Assembly (NCBI RefSeq): GCF_019710475.1 | Contig: NZ_JAJFAX010000003.1 | Location: 1 to 64,000 of the forward strand | DNA: 64,000 nucleotides | Direction: 5' to 3' | From: Glycomyces sp. TRM65418 | Lineage (GTDB): Bacteria; Actinomycetota; Actinomycetes; Mycobacteriales; Micromonosporaceae | Part shown: positions 54,741-62,893 of the stretch, piece by piece | How positions within the stretch are numbered: the first letter of the stretch is position 1 | Layout of the letters: each line of letters opens with the position of its first letter | The notes under the pieces: model-generated | What the model saw: the letters and a program-made list of their open reading frames with translations, nothing else | Database searches by the model: none | Told to the model about the DNA's origin: nothing | Program-made: the position numbers and the translations under genes

Positions 54741-55844
54741 TCACGCGAACGCGACGCCGTCGAGCGCGATGCCGCGGAACGCGGCGAGCCGCTCGGCCTC
54801 GGCCACGACCGCTTTCCGCTCCCTCTCGCTGAGCGCGCGCCAGGGTTCGACGGCGACGGTGAACCGCTTCCCGGTCTTGCGCGGCCGCCACAGGCCCGCC
54901 ACCTCGCCGTCGACGAGGACGGCGCCGGGGCGGCCGAGCACGGGCCACAGCGCCTTGACGCGGGCCGGGTCGGCGACGAGCGTCGACCGGTCGCGGGCCT
55001 GGAGGAACAGGTCGTAGGGGCCCAGCAGCCGCGTCCCGGACGCCTCGGCCCCGTGGAGGGCCTCCCGGTCGGCGTCGAGGATCCAGCGGGTCTCGCCCTC
55101 GACCTGCACCTCGACCGCGTCCTCGGGCCAGTGGTCCTTGACCTCCCTGACCGGCGCGTCGATGTACTCGGCGACCTGCTTGACGGTGGCGGGGCCGCAC
55201 AGCCGCAGGTAGGCGCGGATCGGGTCGAGCCGGTCCGCGAACGACGCGGCGGCCTGGAATCCGGGCAGGGGCCGCAGCACCGGCGGGGAGGTGTCGGGCT
55301 CCAGCTCCAGCCCGGCCTGGACCGCCGAGAGCCGGAACGGCTGCTCGTAGAGGTGCACGGCGTCGCACGAGCGGCAGAACCGCTGGTAGGGCTCGGGCAT
55401 GACCTCGTGCAACCGGGCGGACACCTCACCTTTGACCATGGGGGCCTTGACGATGGCGCGCATCTGGGCCGCCACGGCGTCGAGGGCGTCGAGGACCGGG
55501 ATGCCCGCGGCCTTGAGCGGCCGGGCCGCGTCGAAGATCCGTTTGGACGCGTCGGCCTCCGAGCGGGGCGCGGTCGCCGCCGCGACCTGGGCGGCGTCGT
55601 CCCGCCGATACGCGTGTGGCGCGCCGCGCAGCGTCCAGAACCACACCAGTCCCTCGCGGCCCCGTCCGGTGCCGCCGAGCGATGCCGTGTCGACGCCGCG
55701 GATCGCCAGCGCCCACAGCGCCCCGTCGGGGCCGGTGTCCTGCGCGCCGAGGTCGAGGATCGCGGTGCCGGCGACGTCGCCGTGCTCGCGGTCGAGCTGC
55801 TGGACGTGCATCCGGTACCGCAGGACCTGCTGCAGATTGATCAT
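54741..55844 (-). CDS. winged-helix DNA-binding-domain protein (HTH_42/YcaQ-AlkX type)
   Basis: The 367-residue protein belongs to the HTH_42 superfamily, whose characterised members include DNA glycosylases such as AlkX/YcaQ. N-terminal INLQQVLRYRMHVQQLDR, GVDTASLGGTG, WFWTLRGAPHAYRRDD, a central helical region (APMVKGEVSARLHEVMPEPYQRFCRSCDAVHLYEQPFRLSAVQAGLEL) and the C-terminal winged domain GPYDLFLQARDRSTLV...PVLGRPGAVLVDGEVAGLWR. It could repair alkylated or cross-linked DNA. The ATG is preceded by TACGGT with 6 nt between (leaderless type). Confidence 0.83.
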   Translation of the reverse strand: MINLQQVLRYRMHVQQLDREHGDVAGTAILDLGAQDTGPDGALWALAIRGVDTASLGGTGRGREGLVWFWTLRGAPHAYRRDDAAQVAAATAPRSEADASKRIFDAARPLKAAGIPVLDALDAVAAQMRAIVKAPMVKGEVSARLHEVMPEPYQRFCRSCDAVHLYEQPFRLSAVQAGLELEPDTSPPVLRPLPGFQAAASFADRLDPIRAYLRLCGPATVKQVAEYIDAPVREVKDHWPEDAVEVQVEGETRWILDADREALHGAEASGTRLLGPYDLFLQARDRSTLVADPARVKALWPVLGRPGAVLVDGEVAGLWRPRKTGKRFTVAVEPWRALSERERKAVVAEAERLAAFRGIALDGVAFA

Positions 55845-56001
55845 GCACCCACCGTAGCGCCGCAGTACGACACCCGGAGTGACCGCGGCCGACGGCCGCG
55901 GTCGTGCGGTCGCGGAATTCGCGGCGGCAGACCGATGATTCCGGGTGACCGGCCTCGTCTCAATTGGCAAGAGCCCGATACCCCCGGAAGGACGAGTCAC
56001 C

Positions 56002-56448
56002 ATGACCGCCAAGCACAACCTCACTGACGACACGGTCCCCGCCGCCACTGCGAACGAGGGCCCCGGCCGCGCCTTGAACATCACGCTCTGGATCCTCCAG
56101 GGCCTGCTGGGCGCGTTCATGATCTTCGCCTCTGCCGCGCCGAAGCTCTTCGGCCACGAATCCACCGTCGCGAGTTTCGACCTCATCGGCTGGGGCGACT
56201 GGTTCGTGTACTTCGTGGGCGCCGTGGAGCTGGCCGGCGGGATCGGCCTGCTCATCCCGCGCCTCTCCGGCCTGGCCGCGATCGGCTTGAGCCTGCTCAT
56301 GGTCGGCGCGGCGGTCTTCAACGCCACCACCCTCGACTTCCCCGTCTTCACCCCGCTCATCCTGCTGGCCCTGTTCGTCTTCATCGCGTGGGGCCGCTGG
56401 TACCAGACCAAGCGCTGCTTCAAGCACGGTTTCAAGCCGGTGCGTTGA
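56002..56448 (+). CDS. DoxX-family membrane protein
   Basis: 148 residues, four transmembrane helices. NITLWILQGLLGAFMIFASAAPKLFGHE starts helix 1 and contains the conserved Lys of the family; DWFVYFVGAVELAGGIGLLIP is helix 2 with the Glu. Distant actinobacterial members are associated with SodA/thiosulfate redox complexes; a precise role is unknown. Strong ribosome site GGAAGGA. A second DoxX gene, of about the same design, occurs at 62894. Confidence 0.85.
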   Translation: MTAKHNLTDDTVPAATANEGPGRALNITLWILQGLLGAFMIFASAAPKLFGHESTVASFDLIGWGDWFVYFVGAVELAGGIGLLIPRLSGLAAIGLSLLMVGAAVFNATTLDFPVFTPLILLALFVFIAWGRWYQTKRCFKHGFKPVR

Positions 56449-56461
56449 CCGACCCAGGAGA

Positions 56462-56498
56462 GGAAAGGGGCCGGTGGCGATGCCACCGGCCCCTTTCC
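56462..56498 (+). terminator. strong terminator of the DoxX gene
   Basis: Perfect 17-bp arms (56462-56478 with 56482-56498) with loop gat; the right arm ends CCCCTTTCC. Confidence 0.85.
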
Positions 56499-56544
56499 GT
56501 GCGCAGCGCAGCCCGTCCGACCGCCCATGCCAATCGAAACATGC

Positions 56545-56568
56545 ACCTGCTAACATTCATTTGCAGGT
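56545..56568. promoter_or_regulatory. operator ACCTGC-N12-GCAGGT over a -10 box
   Basis: 6-bp arms at 56545-56550 and 56563-56568. The spacer contains TAACAT (56551-56556), a good -10 box, 26 bp before the regulator start at 56582. This is the usual layout for autorepression by an ArsR/PadR-type protein. Confidence 0.65.
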
Positions 56569-56581
56569 ATTGGAGGCCGGT

Positions 56582-56893
56582 GTGGACGAAGACATCCCGA
56601 CCGGGGACGAGCTGGTCGCGCTCCTGGCGACCCTCGCCAGCCCGCACCGCATGCGGGTCGTCGCCGCGCTCGCGGGCGGACGCAACTACGTGAGCCAGCT
56701 GGCGCGCGATCTCGGCATCAGCCGGGCGCTGCTCCAGGTGCACCTCAAGAAACTGGAAGCGTCCGGACTGGTCGTCTCGTCCCTCGAAGTGTCGGAGGAC
56801 GGCAAGGCCATGAACTACTACGAGCTCGTCCCGTTCTCCGTGCGCCTCACCCCCGAGACCATCGAGCGCGCCTCTGCGACGCTCACCCCCTAG
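56582..56893 (+). CDS. ArsR/winged-helix transcription regulator
   Basis: 103 residues, one winged helix: LVALLATLASPHRMRVVAAL (helix 1-2), YVSQLARDLGISRALLQVHLKKLEASGLV (helix-turn-helix) and wing VSSLEVSEDGKAMNYYELV. No cysteine metal site is visible, so it probably senses a non-metal ligand. GTG start with GGAGG 5-6 nt upstream; an earlier in-frame start would run back through the preceding terminator. The operator overlapping its promoter suggests autorepression. Co-transcribed with a small membrane protein 12 bp downstream and perhaps the MMPL exporter. Confidence 0.85.
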   Translation: MDEDIPTGDELVALLATLASPHRMRVVAALAGGRNYVSQLARDLGISRALLQVHLKKLEASGLVVSSLEVSEDGKAMNYYELVPFSVRLTPETIERASATLTP

Positions 56894-56905
56894 AAAGGAC
56901 TTCGC

Positions 56906-57178
56906 ATGGAAAGCGCTTGGGAGTTTCAGGAAGTCATCGGCACGGTCGGGTTCTTCGTGCTGCTCATCGGCGTGGTGTTCTCCTTGATCTGGCGCAGCGC
57001 CTTCATCAAGCGGGTCAAACTGCAGCACCGGCACGACGACCGCTACAACGAGCTCGCCGCGAAGGCCGAGGAGGGCCAGGCCGCACTGGCCGAGCAGCTC
57101 AAGGCCATCGACGAGCGCCTCGCCCGCATCGAGGCGAGCAACGTCTCGATCGAGAACACCCTGAAAGTCGTGGAGTAG
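56906..57178 (+). CDS. small membrane protein with coiled-coil tail, regulator-linked
   Basis: 90 residues: N-terminal transmembrane helix (about 9-28, VIGTVGFFVLLIGVVFSLIW), then a charged helix (about 40-88) with heptads (AALAEQLKAIDERLARIEASNVSIENTLKVVE). Small proteins of this design commonly follow a winged-helix regulator gene in actinobacteria, but the function is unknown to me. AAAGGA about 6 nt before the ATG. The hairpin pair after its stop may separate it from the MMPL gene. Confidence 0.75.
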   Translation: MESAWEFQEVIGTVGFFVLLIGVVFSLIWRSAFIKRVKLQHRHDDRYNELAAKAEEGQAALAEQLKAIDERLARIEASNVSIENTLKVVE

Positions 57179-57190
57179 CACTCCGGAAGC

Positions 57191-57260
57191 GGCCCCGGAC
57201 CGACGAGCGGCAACTCGACGGCCCGGGGCCGGGCATCGACCGCCGGGCGGCAACCCGGCG
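57191..57260 (+). repeat. two hairpins sharing the loop CGGCAA
   Basis: Hairpin 1: GGCCCCGG (57191-57198) with CCGGGGCC (57223-57230), enclosing CGAG-CGGCAA-CTCG. Hairpin 2: CGCCGGG (57241-57247)-CGGCAA-CCCGGCG (57254-57260). The identical six-base loop in both is unusual for simple terminators. Confidence 0.6.
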
Positions 57261-57334
57261 GCATTCACCCAGGGGCCGGTCCACCTTCTGCAAGGTTCCG
57301 CAGGATCGGCCCCGCACGAACAGGAAAGCAGATC

Positions 57335-59533
57335 GTGCCGCACGACATCACCGCAGACCCCCCGACCCGTGAAACCCCTGCGACCCGGCCCGCTGCGGTC
57401 GCCGCGATCGCCGACTGGTCCGCGCGCCACCGCGCGCTCGCCATCGGCGGCTGGCTCGCCCTCGTGGCCCTCGCCGTCCTCTCCGGCGCGATCCCCCCGG
57501 GGGAGCAGGCCGACGCCCGCGACCCCGGCGAGGCCGGCGTCGCCGAGGACCGCATCGACGCCGCCGGCGGTTACGCCGTCCGCGAGAACGTCCTCATCGC
57601 CGCGGACGGCGACTTCGCCGACGACCCCGCGGCCGTGGCCGCCGCCGAGGACCTCGTCGCCGCGCTGACCGCGATCCCCGAAGCCGTGGACGGCATCGGC
57701 TCGCCGCTCGGCGAGCACGGCGAACGGTGGATCGCCGCCGACGGCGACGCCGCCCTCGTCACCTTCGCGATCCTCGGCCCCGACGCGGCCTACGACGCGA
57801 ACCTCCGGGCCGTCCTCGACGCGGTCGCGTCCGTCCAGGCCGCGCATCCCGGCGTCGCCGTCCTGCAGGCCGGTGACGCGACGCTCTCGGGCGCGGTCGA
57901 CGCCGGCATCAAGGACGACATGCGCCGCGCCGAGACCACGTCGCTCCCGCTCACGATCCTCGTGCTCCTCGCCGTCTTCGGCTCCCTCGTCGCCGCCGGG
58001 CTCCCGCTGCTGCTGGCCGCCACCAGCGTCGCCGGCGCCTTCGGGCTCCTCCGGCTCCTCGGCCACTGGGTCCCCTTCAACAGCGCCGGATCCGCGATCG
58101 TCCTGCTCATCGGCATGGCCGTCGGCATCGACTACTCGCTGTTCTACCTGCGCCGCTTCCGCGAGGAGCGCGCCGCGGGCCAGGCCCCGGCCGCCGCGCT
58201 CGCCACCACCGCGCGCACGTCGGGCCACGTCGTCGTCGCCTCCGGCCTCACCGTGATCGTCTGCATGAGCGGCCTGCTCATCACCGGCATCGACGTCCTC
58301 AAGGGACTCGCTCTCGGCACGGTCCTCGTCGTCGGGCTCGCGGTGCTCGGCTCGGTCACGTTCCTGCCCGCGCTCCTCGCCGCGCTGCGCCACCGCGTCG
58401 ACGCCGCCCGCCTGCCCTGGCTCGGCAGGCGCCGCATCAAGGCCGAGCCCTCCCGGTTCTGGGGCCGCGTCGCCGCAAGCGTCGTCCGCCGCCCGCTCGC
58501 CACCGGCGGCCTCGCCGCCGTCCTCCTCGCCATCGCCGCCACCCCCGTCCTGGGCCTGCGCCTGCAGGACGCGGCGGTCACCGCGAGCCTCCCGCCCGGC
58601 GCCTCACCCGCCGTCGACGCCGCGGTCGCCATGCAGGAGCACTTCCCCGGCGCGGCCACCGCGGCCCGCGTCGCGGTCGCCCCCGACGGGAACGGCGCGC
58701 TCGACCCGGCCGCGGTCGACGCCGCCGTCGAGGCCCTCCACGCGGCCGCCGCCGCGAGCGACGGCAGGCTCCTCGAACCGATCACCGCCACCGCGGTCGG
58801 CGACGCCGTCGTCGTGCGGGTCCCCCTCGCCGGAGCCGTGACCGACCCCGAAGCCGACGCCGCCCTCGCCCACCTGCGCGAGGAGGCCCTCCCGGCCGCG
58901 TTCGGACCCGTCGAAGGCGCCGACGTCGCCGTCACCGGCAAGACCGCGCTCCCGCACGACTTCACCCGGCAGCTCTCGGCCCGCGCCCCGTGGGTCGTCG
59001 CGTTCATCCTCCTGCTCGCCTTCGCGCTCCTGGCCGTGACGTTCCGGTCCTGGGCGATCCCGCTCGCCTCGATCGCGCTCAACCTCCTGTCCATCGGCGC
59101 GGCCTGCGGCGCGCTCGCCTGGGTCTTCCAAGGCGGTCACCTCGAAGGCGTCCTGGGCTTCACCTCGTACGGCGGCGTGGTCGGCTGGATCCCGCTGTTC
59201 ATGTTCATCATCCTGTTCGGACTGAGCATGGACTACCACATCTTCGTGCTCAGCCGCGTGGCCGAACGCCGTCGCGCCGGGGCCGCGAACCGGGACGCGA
59301 TCGTCGGCGGCGTCGCGGCCAGCGCCGGCGTCGTCTCCGGCGCCGCGCTCATCATGACCGGCGTGTTCTCGGTGTTCGTGACGCTCTCGGCGATCGAGTA
59401 CAAGATGCTCGGCCTCGGCATGGCGCTGGCGATCCTCATCGACGCGACGGTGGTGCGCGGGGTGCTGCTCCCGGCGGCGATGTCCCTCATGGGCGACCGC
59501 GCCTGGGGCAAGGCGGTTCCCACCGGAGGATGA
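57335..59533 (+). CDS. MMPL/RND-superfamily exporter
   Basis: The 732-residue transporter has the two-fold RND layout: helix 1 ALAIGGWLALVALAVLSGAI, a first extracytoplasmic domain (about 60-200), helices 2-6 (SLPLTILVLLAVFGSL; GMAVGIDYSLFYLRRFREER, the proton-relay GxxxDY motif), a second extracytoplasmic domain (about 405-540) and helices 7-12 with MFIILFGLSMDYHIFVLSRVAE (second DY motif). Members export lipids or drugs. GTG start with AGGAAAG upstream. It lies downstream of an ArsR-like regulator gene, which may control it. Confidence 0.9.
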   Translation: MPHDITADPPTRETPATRPAAVAAIADWSARHRALAIGGWLALVALAVLSGAIPPGEQADARDPGEAGVAEDRIDAAGGYAVRENVLIAADGDFADDPAAVAAAEDLVAALTAIPEAVDGIGSPLGEHGERWIAADGDAALVTFAILGPDAAYDANLRAVLDAVASVQAAHPGVAVLQAGDATLSGAVDAGIKDDMRRAETTSLPLTILVLLAVFGSLVAAGLPLLLAATSVAGAFGLLRLLGHWVPFNSAGSAIVLLIGMAVGIDYSLFYLRRFREERAAGQAPAAALATTARTSGHVVVASGLTVIVCMSGLLITGIDVLKGLALGTVLVVGLAVLGSVTFLPALLAALRHRVDAARLPWLGRRRIKAEPSRFWGRVAASVVRRPLATGGLAAVLLAIAATPVLGLRLQDAAVTASLPPGASPAVDAAVAMQEHFPGAATAARVAVAPDGNGALDPAAVDAAVEALHAAAAASDGRLLEPITATAVGDAVVVRVPLAGAVTDPEADAALAHLREEALPAAFGPVEGADVAVTGKTALPHDFTRQLSARAPWVVAFILLLAFALLAVTFRSWAIPLASIALNLLSIGAACGALAWVFQGGHLEGVLGFTSYGGVVGWIPLFMFIILFGLSMDYHIFVLSRVAERRRAGAANRDAIVGGVAASAGVVSGAALIMTGVFSVFVTLSAIEYKMLGLGMALAILIDATVVRGVLLPAAMSLMGDRAWGKAVPTGG

Positions 59534-59644
59534 GGCGCGGACCGCCGCTACTCCACAGGTTGCGGACCGGAGCCGACTCCGGAGGGATGTGCCGGGCGGG
59601 CGCGTGCCCCTAGCGTCGGCCCTCCACCGACCCAAGGAGGGACC

Positions 59645-60130
59645 ATGCGCAGAACAGCGCGAATCACCGCCGTGATCGCCGCCGCCGCGGCGCTGCTGAC
59701 GGCGGGCACGGCCGCCGCCGACGACCGGGGCGGGCCCCGGGACGACCAGGCCGCGTTCGACGAGCTGCGGGAGCGCCAGGAGCAGGCGTGGATCGACGAG
59801 GACGGCGAGGCCTTCGCCGCCACGTTCCACGAGGACGGCGACGTGGTGGCCTTCAACGGCGACCACATGGCCGGACGGGAGGCGATCGCCGAGCGGATGC
59901 AGTACTACTTCGACGAGTACATCGAAGGCGCACGGCTGCACATGCTCAGCGAGCACGTCCGCTACGTCGAACGGGACGTGGTGGTGATCGTCCGCACCGG
60001 CTGCCAGATCGAGGAGGGCGAGACCGAGTGCCGGCCTGACTCGTTCTCCACCAACACGAACGTGCTCACCCGGGAGCACGGCGAGTGGCTCCAGACCTCG
60101 TTCCAGAACACGCGTCAGTTCGCGCTCTGA
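59645..60130 (+). CDS. secreted NTF2/SnoaL-like protein
   Basis: 161 residues. The signal peptide MRRTARITAVIAAAAALLTAG has a cut near TAAA-DD (about 25). The mature part has the cone-shaped NTF2 fold pattern: DDQAAFDELRERQEQAWIDEDGEAFAATFHEDGDVVAFNGDHMAGREAIAERM, then VRYVERDVVVIVRTG and WLQTSFQNTRQ. Two cysteines (TGCQIEEGETECR) may form a disulfide. Such DUF4440/SnoaL-like secreted proteins have no agreed function. AAGGAGGGA 3 nt before the ATG. TAGCGT (about 59612-59617) may be the promoter. Confidence 0.82.
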   Translation: MRRTARITAVIAAAAALLTAGTAAADDRGGPRDDQAAFDELRERQEQAWIDEDGEAFAATFHEDGDVVAFNGDHMAGREAIAERMQYYFDEYIEGARLHMLSEHVRYVERDVVVIVRTGCQIEEGETECRPDSFSTNTNVLTREHGEWLQTSFQNTRQFAL

Positions 60131-60143
60131 CCCACGGCGACGC

Positions 60144-60178
60144 GAGGGGCCGCTCCGCCTGCGACGGGGCGGCCCCTC
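60144..60178 (+). terminator. terminator of the NTF2-like gene
   Basis: GAGGGGCCGC (60144-60153) pairs with GCGGCCCCTC (60169-60178) and encloses an extra short helix. Confidence 0.75.
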
Positions 60179-60239
60179 ACGCGTGGGATCGGGGCGGTGC
60201 CGGGCCCCGGCCCGAGCGGCCGTCTGCTAGACATCTCCC

Positions 60240-61298
60240 ATGTCTGAGAAACCCGGATCGCCCGCGCGCAGAAGCCTTGCGAACACGCCGCCGCTCACCG
60301 CCGGCGTCCTTTTCGGAGCCGGCCTCGCCCTCGTCACCGCGGCGGTATGGGCGGTCCAGGAGCTGGGCACCGTCATCACGGCCCTGATCGTCGCGGCCTT
60401 CCTCGCGGTCGGCCTCGAGCGCATCGTCAGCGGCATGACCAAGCGCGGCATGCCCCGCTGGCTCGCGATGACCATCCTCTTCCTCGGTCTCGTCATCGTC
60501 TTCTGCGGCGGCATCGCCGCGATCATCCCCGCGATCGTCCGCGAGTCCGCGGAATTCGTGGAGAACGCCCCCGGCTACTACGACGCGCTCATGGGCAGCC
60601 GGCTCGTCGAGCGCTTCGGCGGCGAGTCCGGTCTGCTCCAGCGCGCCGAAGGCGCCCTGACCCCCGGGAACCTCACCACGGCCCTCGGCGGGGTCGCGGG
60701 CGGCGTCGCCTCCTTCTTCGGCGGTCTCGTCTGGACGATCACCACGCTGCTGCTGACGCTCTTCATCCTCGCCGCCTACAACCAGCTCCGCCGGGGCATG
60801 GTGCGGCTCTTCGCCGCCTCCCAGCGGGAGCAGTCCGACCGCATCATCGAGGGCATCCTCCGCCAGATCGGCTCGTACCTCATCGGCGCGCTCGCGATCG
60901 GCGCCCTCGCGGGGATCTCCTCGTGGATCTTCATGGCGATCGCCGGGATCCCCTACGGCGCGCTGCTGGCGCTGCTGGTCGCCCTGCTCGACCTGATCCC
61001 GCAGATCGGCGCGACCATCGGCGCGGTGGTCGTCACGCTCGTCGCCCTCGCCGTCTCGCCGATGACGGCCGTGGCCTCGGCGATCTTCTTCATCGCCTAC
61101 CAGCAGCTGGAGAACTGGGTCATCTACCCGACGGTCATGCGCAGCGCGGTGAAGGTCTCGAACCTCGCCGCGATCGTCGCCGTGCTCGTCGGCGGCACCC
61201 TGTTCGGCGTGGTCGGCATCGTCCTGTCGGTCCCGATCTACGCCGCGATCCGCTTGATCGGCAAGGAGCTCGTCCTGCCGCGGCTCGACAACTCCTGA
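60240..61298 (+). CDS. AI-2E family (TqsA-like) membrane transporter
   Basis: 352 residues, seven to eight transmembrane helices with the family pattern: short N-terminal helices (LTAGVLFGAGLALVTAAVWAV), a long hydrophilic segment (about 95-150, IPAIVRESAEFVENAPGYY), and the conserved C-terminal block IAGIPYGALLALLVALLDLIPQIGATIGAVVV and NWVIYPTVMRSAVKVSNLAAIVAVLVGGTLFGVVGI. Relatives include exporters of AI-2 and sodium/proton antiporters; the substrate here is open. TAGACA ends 6 nt before the ATG, a leaderless-type start. Ends in a very strong terminator. Confidence 0.88.
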   Translation: MSEKPGSPARRSLANTPPLTAGVLFGAGLALVTAAVWAVQELGTVITALIVAAFLAVGLERIVSGMTKRGMPRWLAMTILFLGLVIVFCGGIAAIIPAIVRESAEFVENAPGYYDALMGSRLVERFGGESGLLQRAEGALTPGNLTTALGGVAGGVASFFGGLVWTITTLLLTLFILAAYNQLRRGMVRLFAASQREQSDRIIEGILRQIGSYLIGALAIGALAGISSWIFMAIAGIPYGALLALLVALLDLIPQIGATIGAVVVTLVALAVSPMTAVASAIFFIAYQQLENWVIYPTVMRSAVKVSNLAAIVAVLVGGTLFGVVGIVLSVPIYAAIRLIGKELVLPRLDNS

Positions 61299-61312
61299 CC
61301 CCGTCCGCGACG

Positions 61313-61358
61313 CGATGAGGCCGGTGGCGCATACCCGCGTGCGCCACCGGCCTCATCG
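61313..61358 (+). terminator. 19-bp perfect terminator hairpin
   Basis: Arms 61313-61331 and 61340-61358 with an 8-nt loop, 15 bp after the stop of the AI-2E family gene. The 140 bp from here to the palindrome at 61497 show no supportable ORF. Confidence 0.85.
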
Positions 61359-61496
61359 TGCGTTCAGGATAGAACGCCGCCGCCACTCCAAGGGTCCTGA
61401 CCTCCGCGAACACCGCCGAACGCATGCCGCCGCCCTGCGATCCGCAGGGCTCGGAGCGCTTGTGCCGGCTCCGTCCTTCCGATAGATTCATTGAAA

Positions 61497-61516
61497 TATC
61501 GGAATATATTCCGATA
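61497..61516. promoter_or_regulatory. 20-bp perfect palindrome upstream of a decayed secreted-protein gene
   Basis: TATCGGAATATATTCCGATA is a perfect palindrome, unusually A/T-rich for this genome. It is framed by GAAA on the left and TTTC (one base further) on the right. A third half-site TTCCGATAG lies at 61477-61485, repeated at 61509-61517. This is a strong operator candidate for a sugar-responsive repressor. Confidence 0.7.
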
Positions 61517-61543
61517 GTTTCGGCAGAGCCCCTTGGAGGCGAA

Positions 61544-61831
61544 GTGAACAGAGTCCTGGCACCGGTCGCGGTGGGCGCCCTCGCGCTGACGGCCGCCGTG
61601 GGCGCGCCCCGCCCGCGGCGCAGGCCCAAGACCCCGAGGTGATCTTCACCGGCGACTTCGCCCGGCTCGCAGCGGATCAAGGCCCTGTGGAACGCCGAGT
61701 GGAGCCAGAAGCGCGCGACCGTGACCGCCTCCGACGTCGGCTGGAACGCCCGCATCGAAGCAGGCGCCTCCAAAAAGGTCTTCGGCTTCATGGCCACCGG
61801 GCCGGCCGCCCCACTCGAATTCCCCTGTTGA
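61544..61831 (+). pseudogene. remnant of a secreted CBM2 (carbohydrate-binding) protein
   Basis: A ribosome site TTGGAGG precedes a GTG and the signal-peptide start VNRVLAPVAVGALALTAAVG. The frame then breaks near 61600: the continuation AQAQDPEVIFTGDF lies in a second frame, and a third frame from about 61670 encodes LWNAEWSQ...VTASDVGWNARIEAGAS...FGFMATGPAAP...C, then stop. The last part matches the C-terminal half of carbohydrate-binding module family 2 (WNA-SQ, WNxxI-PG-S, FGF-AT, final Cys). The first half of the module and any catalytic domain are missing. At least two frameshifts and an internal deletion are implied. Confidence 0.65.
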
Positions 61832-61848
61832 GTCGCAATCGAGCTGCT

Positions 61849-61918
61849 CTTCCCGACCGGGCCGGTCTCCGCGGTGAAGGCCGGCCCGGCGCCATGCGAC
61901 CTCCGCCCTGTCGGGAAG
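61849..61918. terminator. double-stem structure after the CBM2 remnant
   Basis: Outer arms CTTCCCGAC (61849-61857) and GTCGGGAAG (61910-61918); inner arms CCGGGCCGG (61857-61865) and CCGGCCCGG (61881-61889). The remaining 180 bp to 62103 hold no credible ORF but include TAAACT (about 62068-62073), a possible -10 for the LysE gene. Confidence 0.5.
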
Positions 61919-62103
61919 TCCCGCGCCGGCCCTGAGCAGCGGCAGCGGCCCGAACTCGGGAGCGTCGCGGCGTATGCCTGCAAATCGGGCATCGGCAGGC
62001 GCCCCCGAATCAACGATGACCCGAGGGTGTGACGAAACGCTGTTTGCCCGGACGCGAGCGCGGATCGTAAACTGGGGCGGCTCCGCCATGAGAGGAACCG
62101 CCC

Positions 62104-62754
62104 GTGTTCGGCACCGTCGACCTGTGGACGTACGTCGTCGCCACCGTCCTCATCATCCTGCTGCCCGGGCCCAACTCCCTGTACGTCCTGTCCGTCGCCT
62201 CCCGTCGCGGACGCCGCGACGGGTTCAAGGCCGCCGCCGCCGTCTTCTGCGGCGACTCGGTCCTCATGATCGCCTCCGCCGCAGGACTCGCCTCGGTCTT
62301 CGCCGCCTCGCCCCTCCTGTACGGCCTCGTCCGCTGGGCCGGCGTCGCCTACCTCTGCTACCTCGCGCTCGGCCTCATCCGCGGCGGCTGGAAGGCCTGG
62401 CGCGCCGCCCGCCGCGGCGAGCTCGTCGAGTCCAGGCTCCCGCAAGCGCCCGTCCCGAACGAGCGGCCCTTCACCCGCGCGCTCATCGCGAGCCTGCTCA
62501 ACCCCAAGGCGATCCTGTTCTTCGTGTCCTTCTTCGTGCAGTTCGTGGACCCGAACTACGCTTGGCCGGTGCTCAGCTACGGCGTGCTCTTCGTGATCCT
62601 CCAGGTCTGCTCGCTCACCTACCTCTCGACGCTCATCCTCGCCGGAGACGGCCTCGCCCAGACCTTCCGGCGACGCCGCCGCCTCGCCGCCGCCGGCAAC
62701 GGACTTGTCGGCGCGGTCATGATCGCCTTCGCCGCCAAGCTCGCGACCGGTTGA
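62104..62754 (+). CDS. LysE/RhtB-family amino-acid exporter
   Basis: 216 residues, six transmembrane helices. FGTVDLWTYVVATVLIILLPGPNSLYVLSVASRRGRRDGFKAA contains the family motif PGPN in helix 1 and the basic loop. RALIASLLNPKAILFFVSFFVQFVDPNYAWPVLSYG is the conserved block before helix 4 (LNPKA). Closest in design to LeuE (leucine and neutral amino-acid efflux). GTG start with GAGAGGAA about 6 nt upstream. No LysG-type regulator lies beside it. Confidence 0.9.
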   Translation: MFGTVDLWTYVVATVLIILLPGPNSLYVLSVASRRGRRDGFKAAAAVFCGDSVLMIASAAGLASVFAASPLLYGLVRWAGVAYLCYLALGLIRGGWKAWRAARRGELVESRLPQAPVPNERPFTRALIASLLNPKAILFFVSFFVQFVDPNYAWPVLSYGVLFVILQVCSLTYLSTLILAGDGLAQTFRRRRRLAAAGNGLVGAVMIAFAAKLATG

Positions 62755-62893
62755 GCACGCGCGGAGGCGCGGACACCGACGCGGCCGACGAGCACACGCC
62801 CTGTGACATGCCACCGGCCATATGGCGCCGACGGCCGCGTCGCCCCGACCGGACCGGCCGCCGACTTCGGCCACGAACAAGGAGACCGCCCGC

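Noticed and set aside
56474..56581. Longer N terminus for the ArsR-like regulator starting at 56474
   Set aside because: It would be translated through the terminator hairpin and operator; the GTG at 56582 has a proper ribosome site.
61646..62089. 147-codon minus-strand frame opposite the CBM2 remnant
   Set aside because: Composition-driven frame; the plus strand shows clear, though broken, CBM2 similarity.
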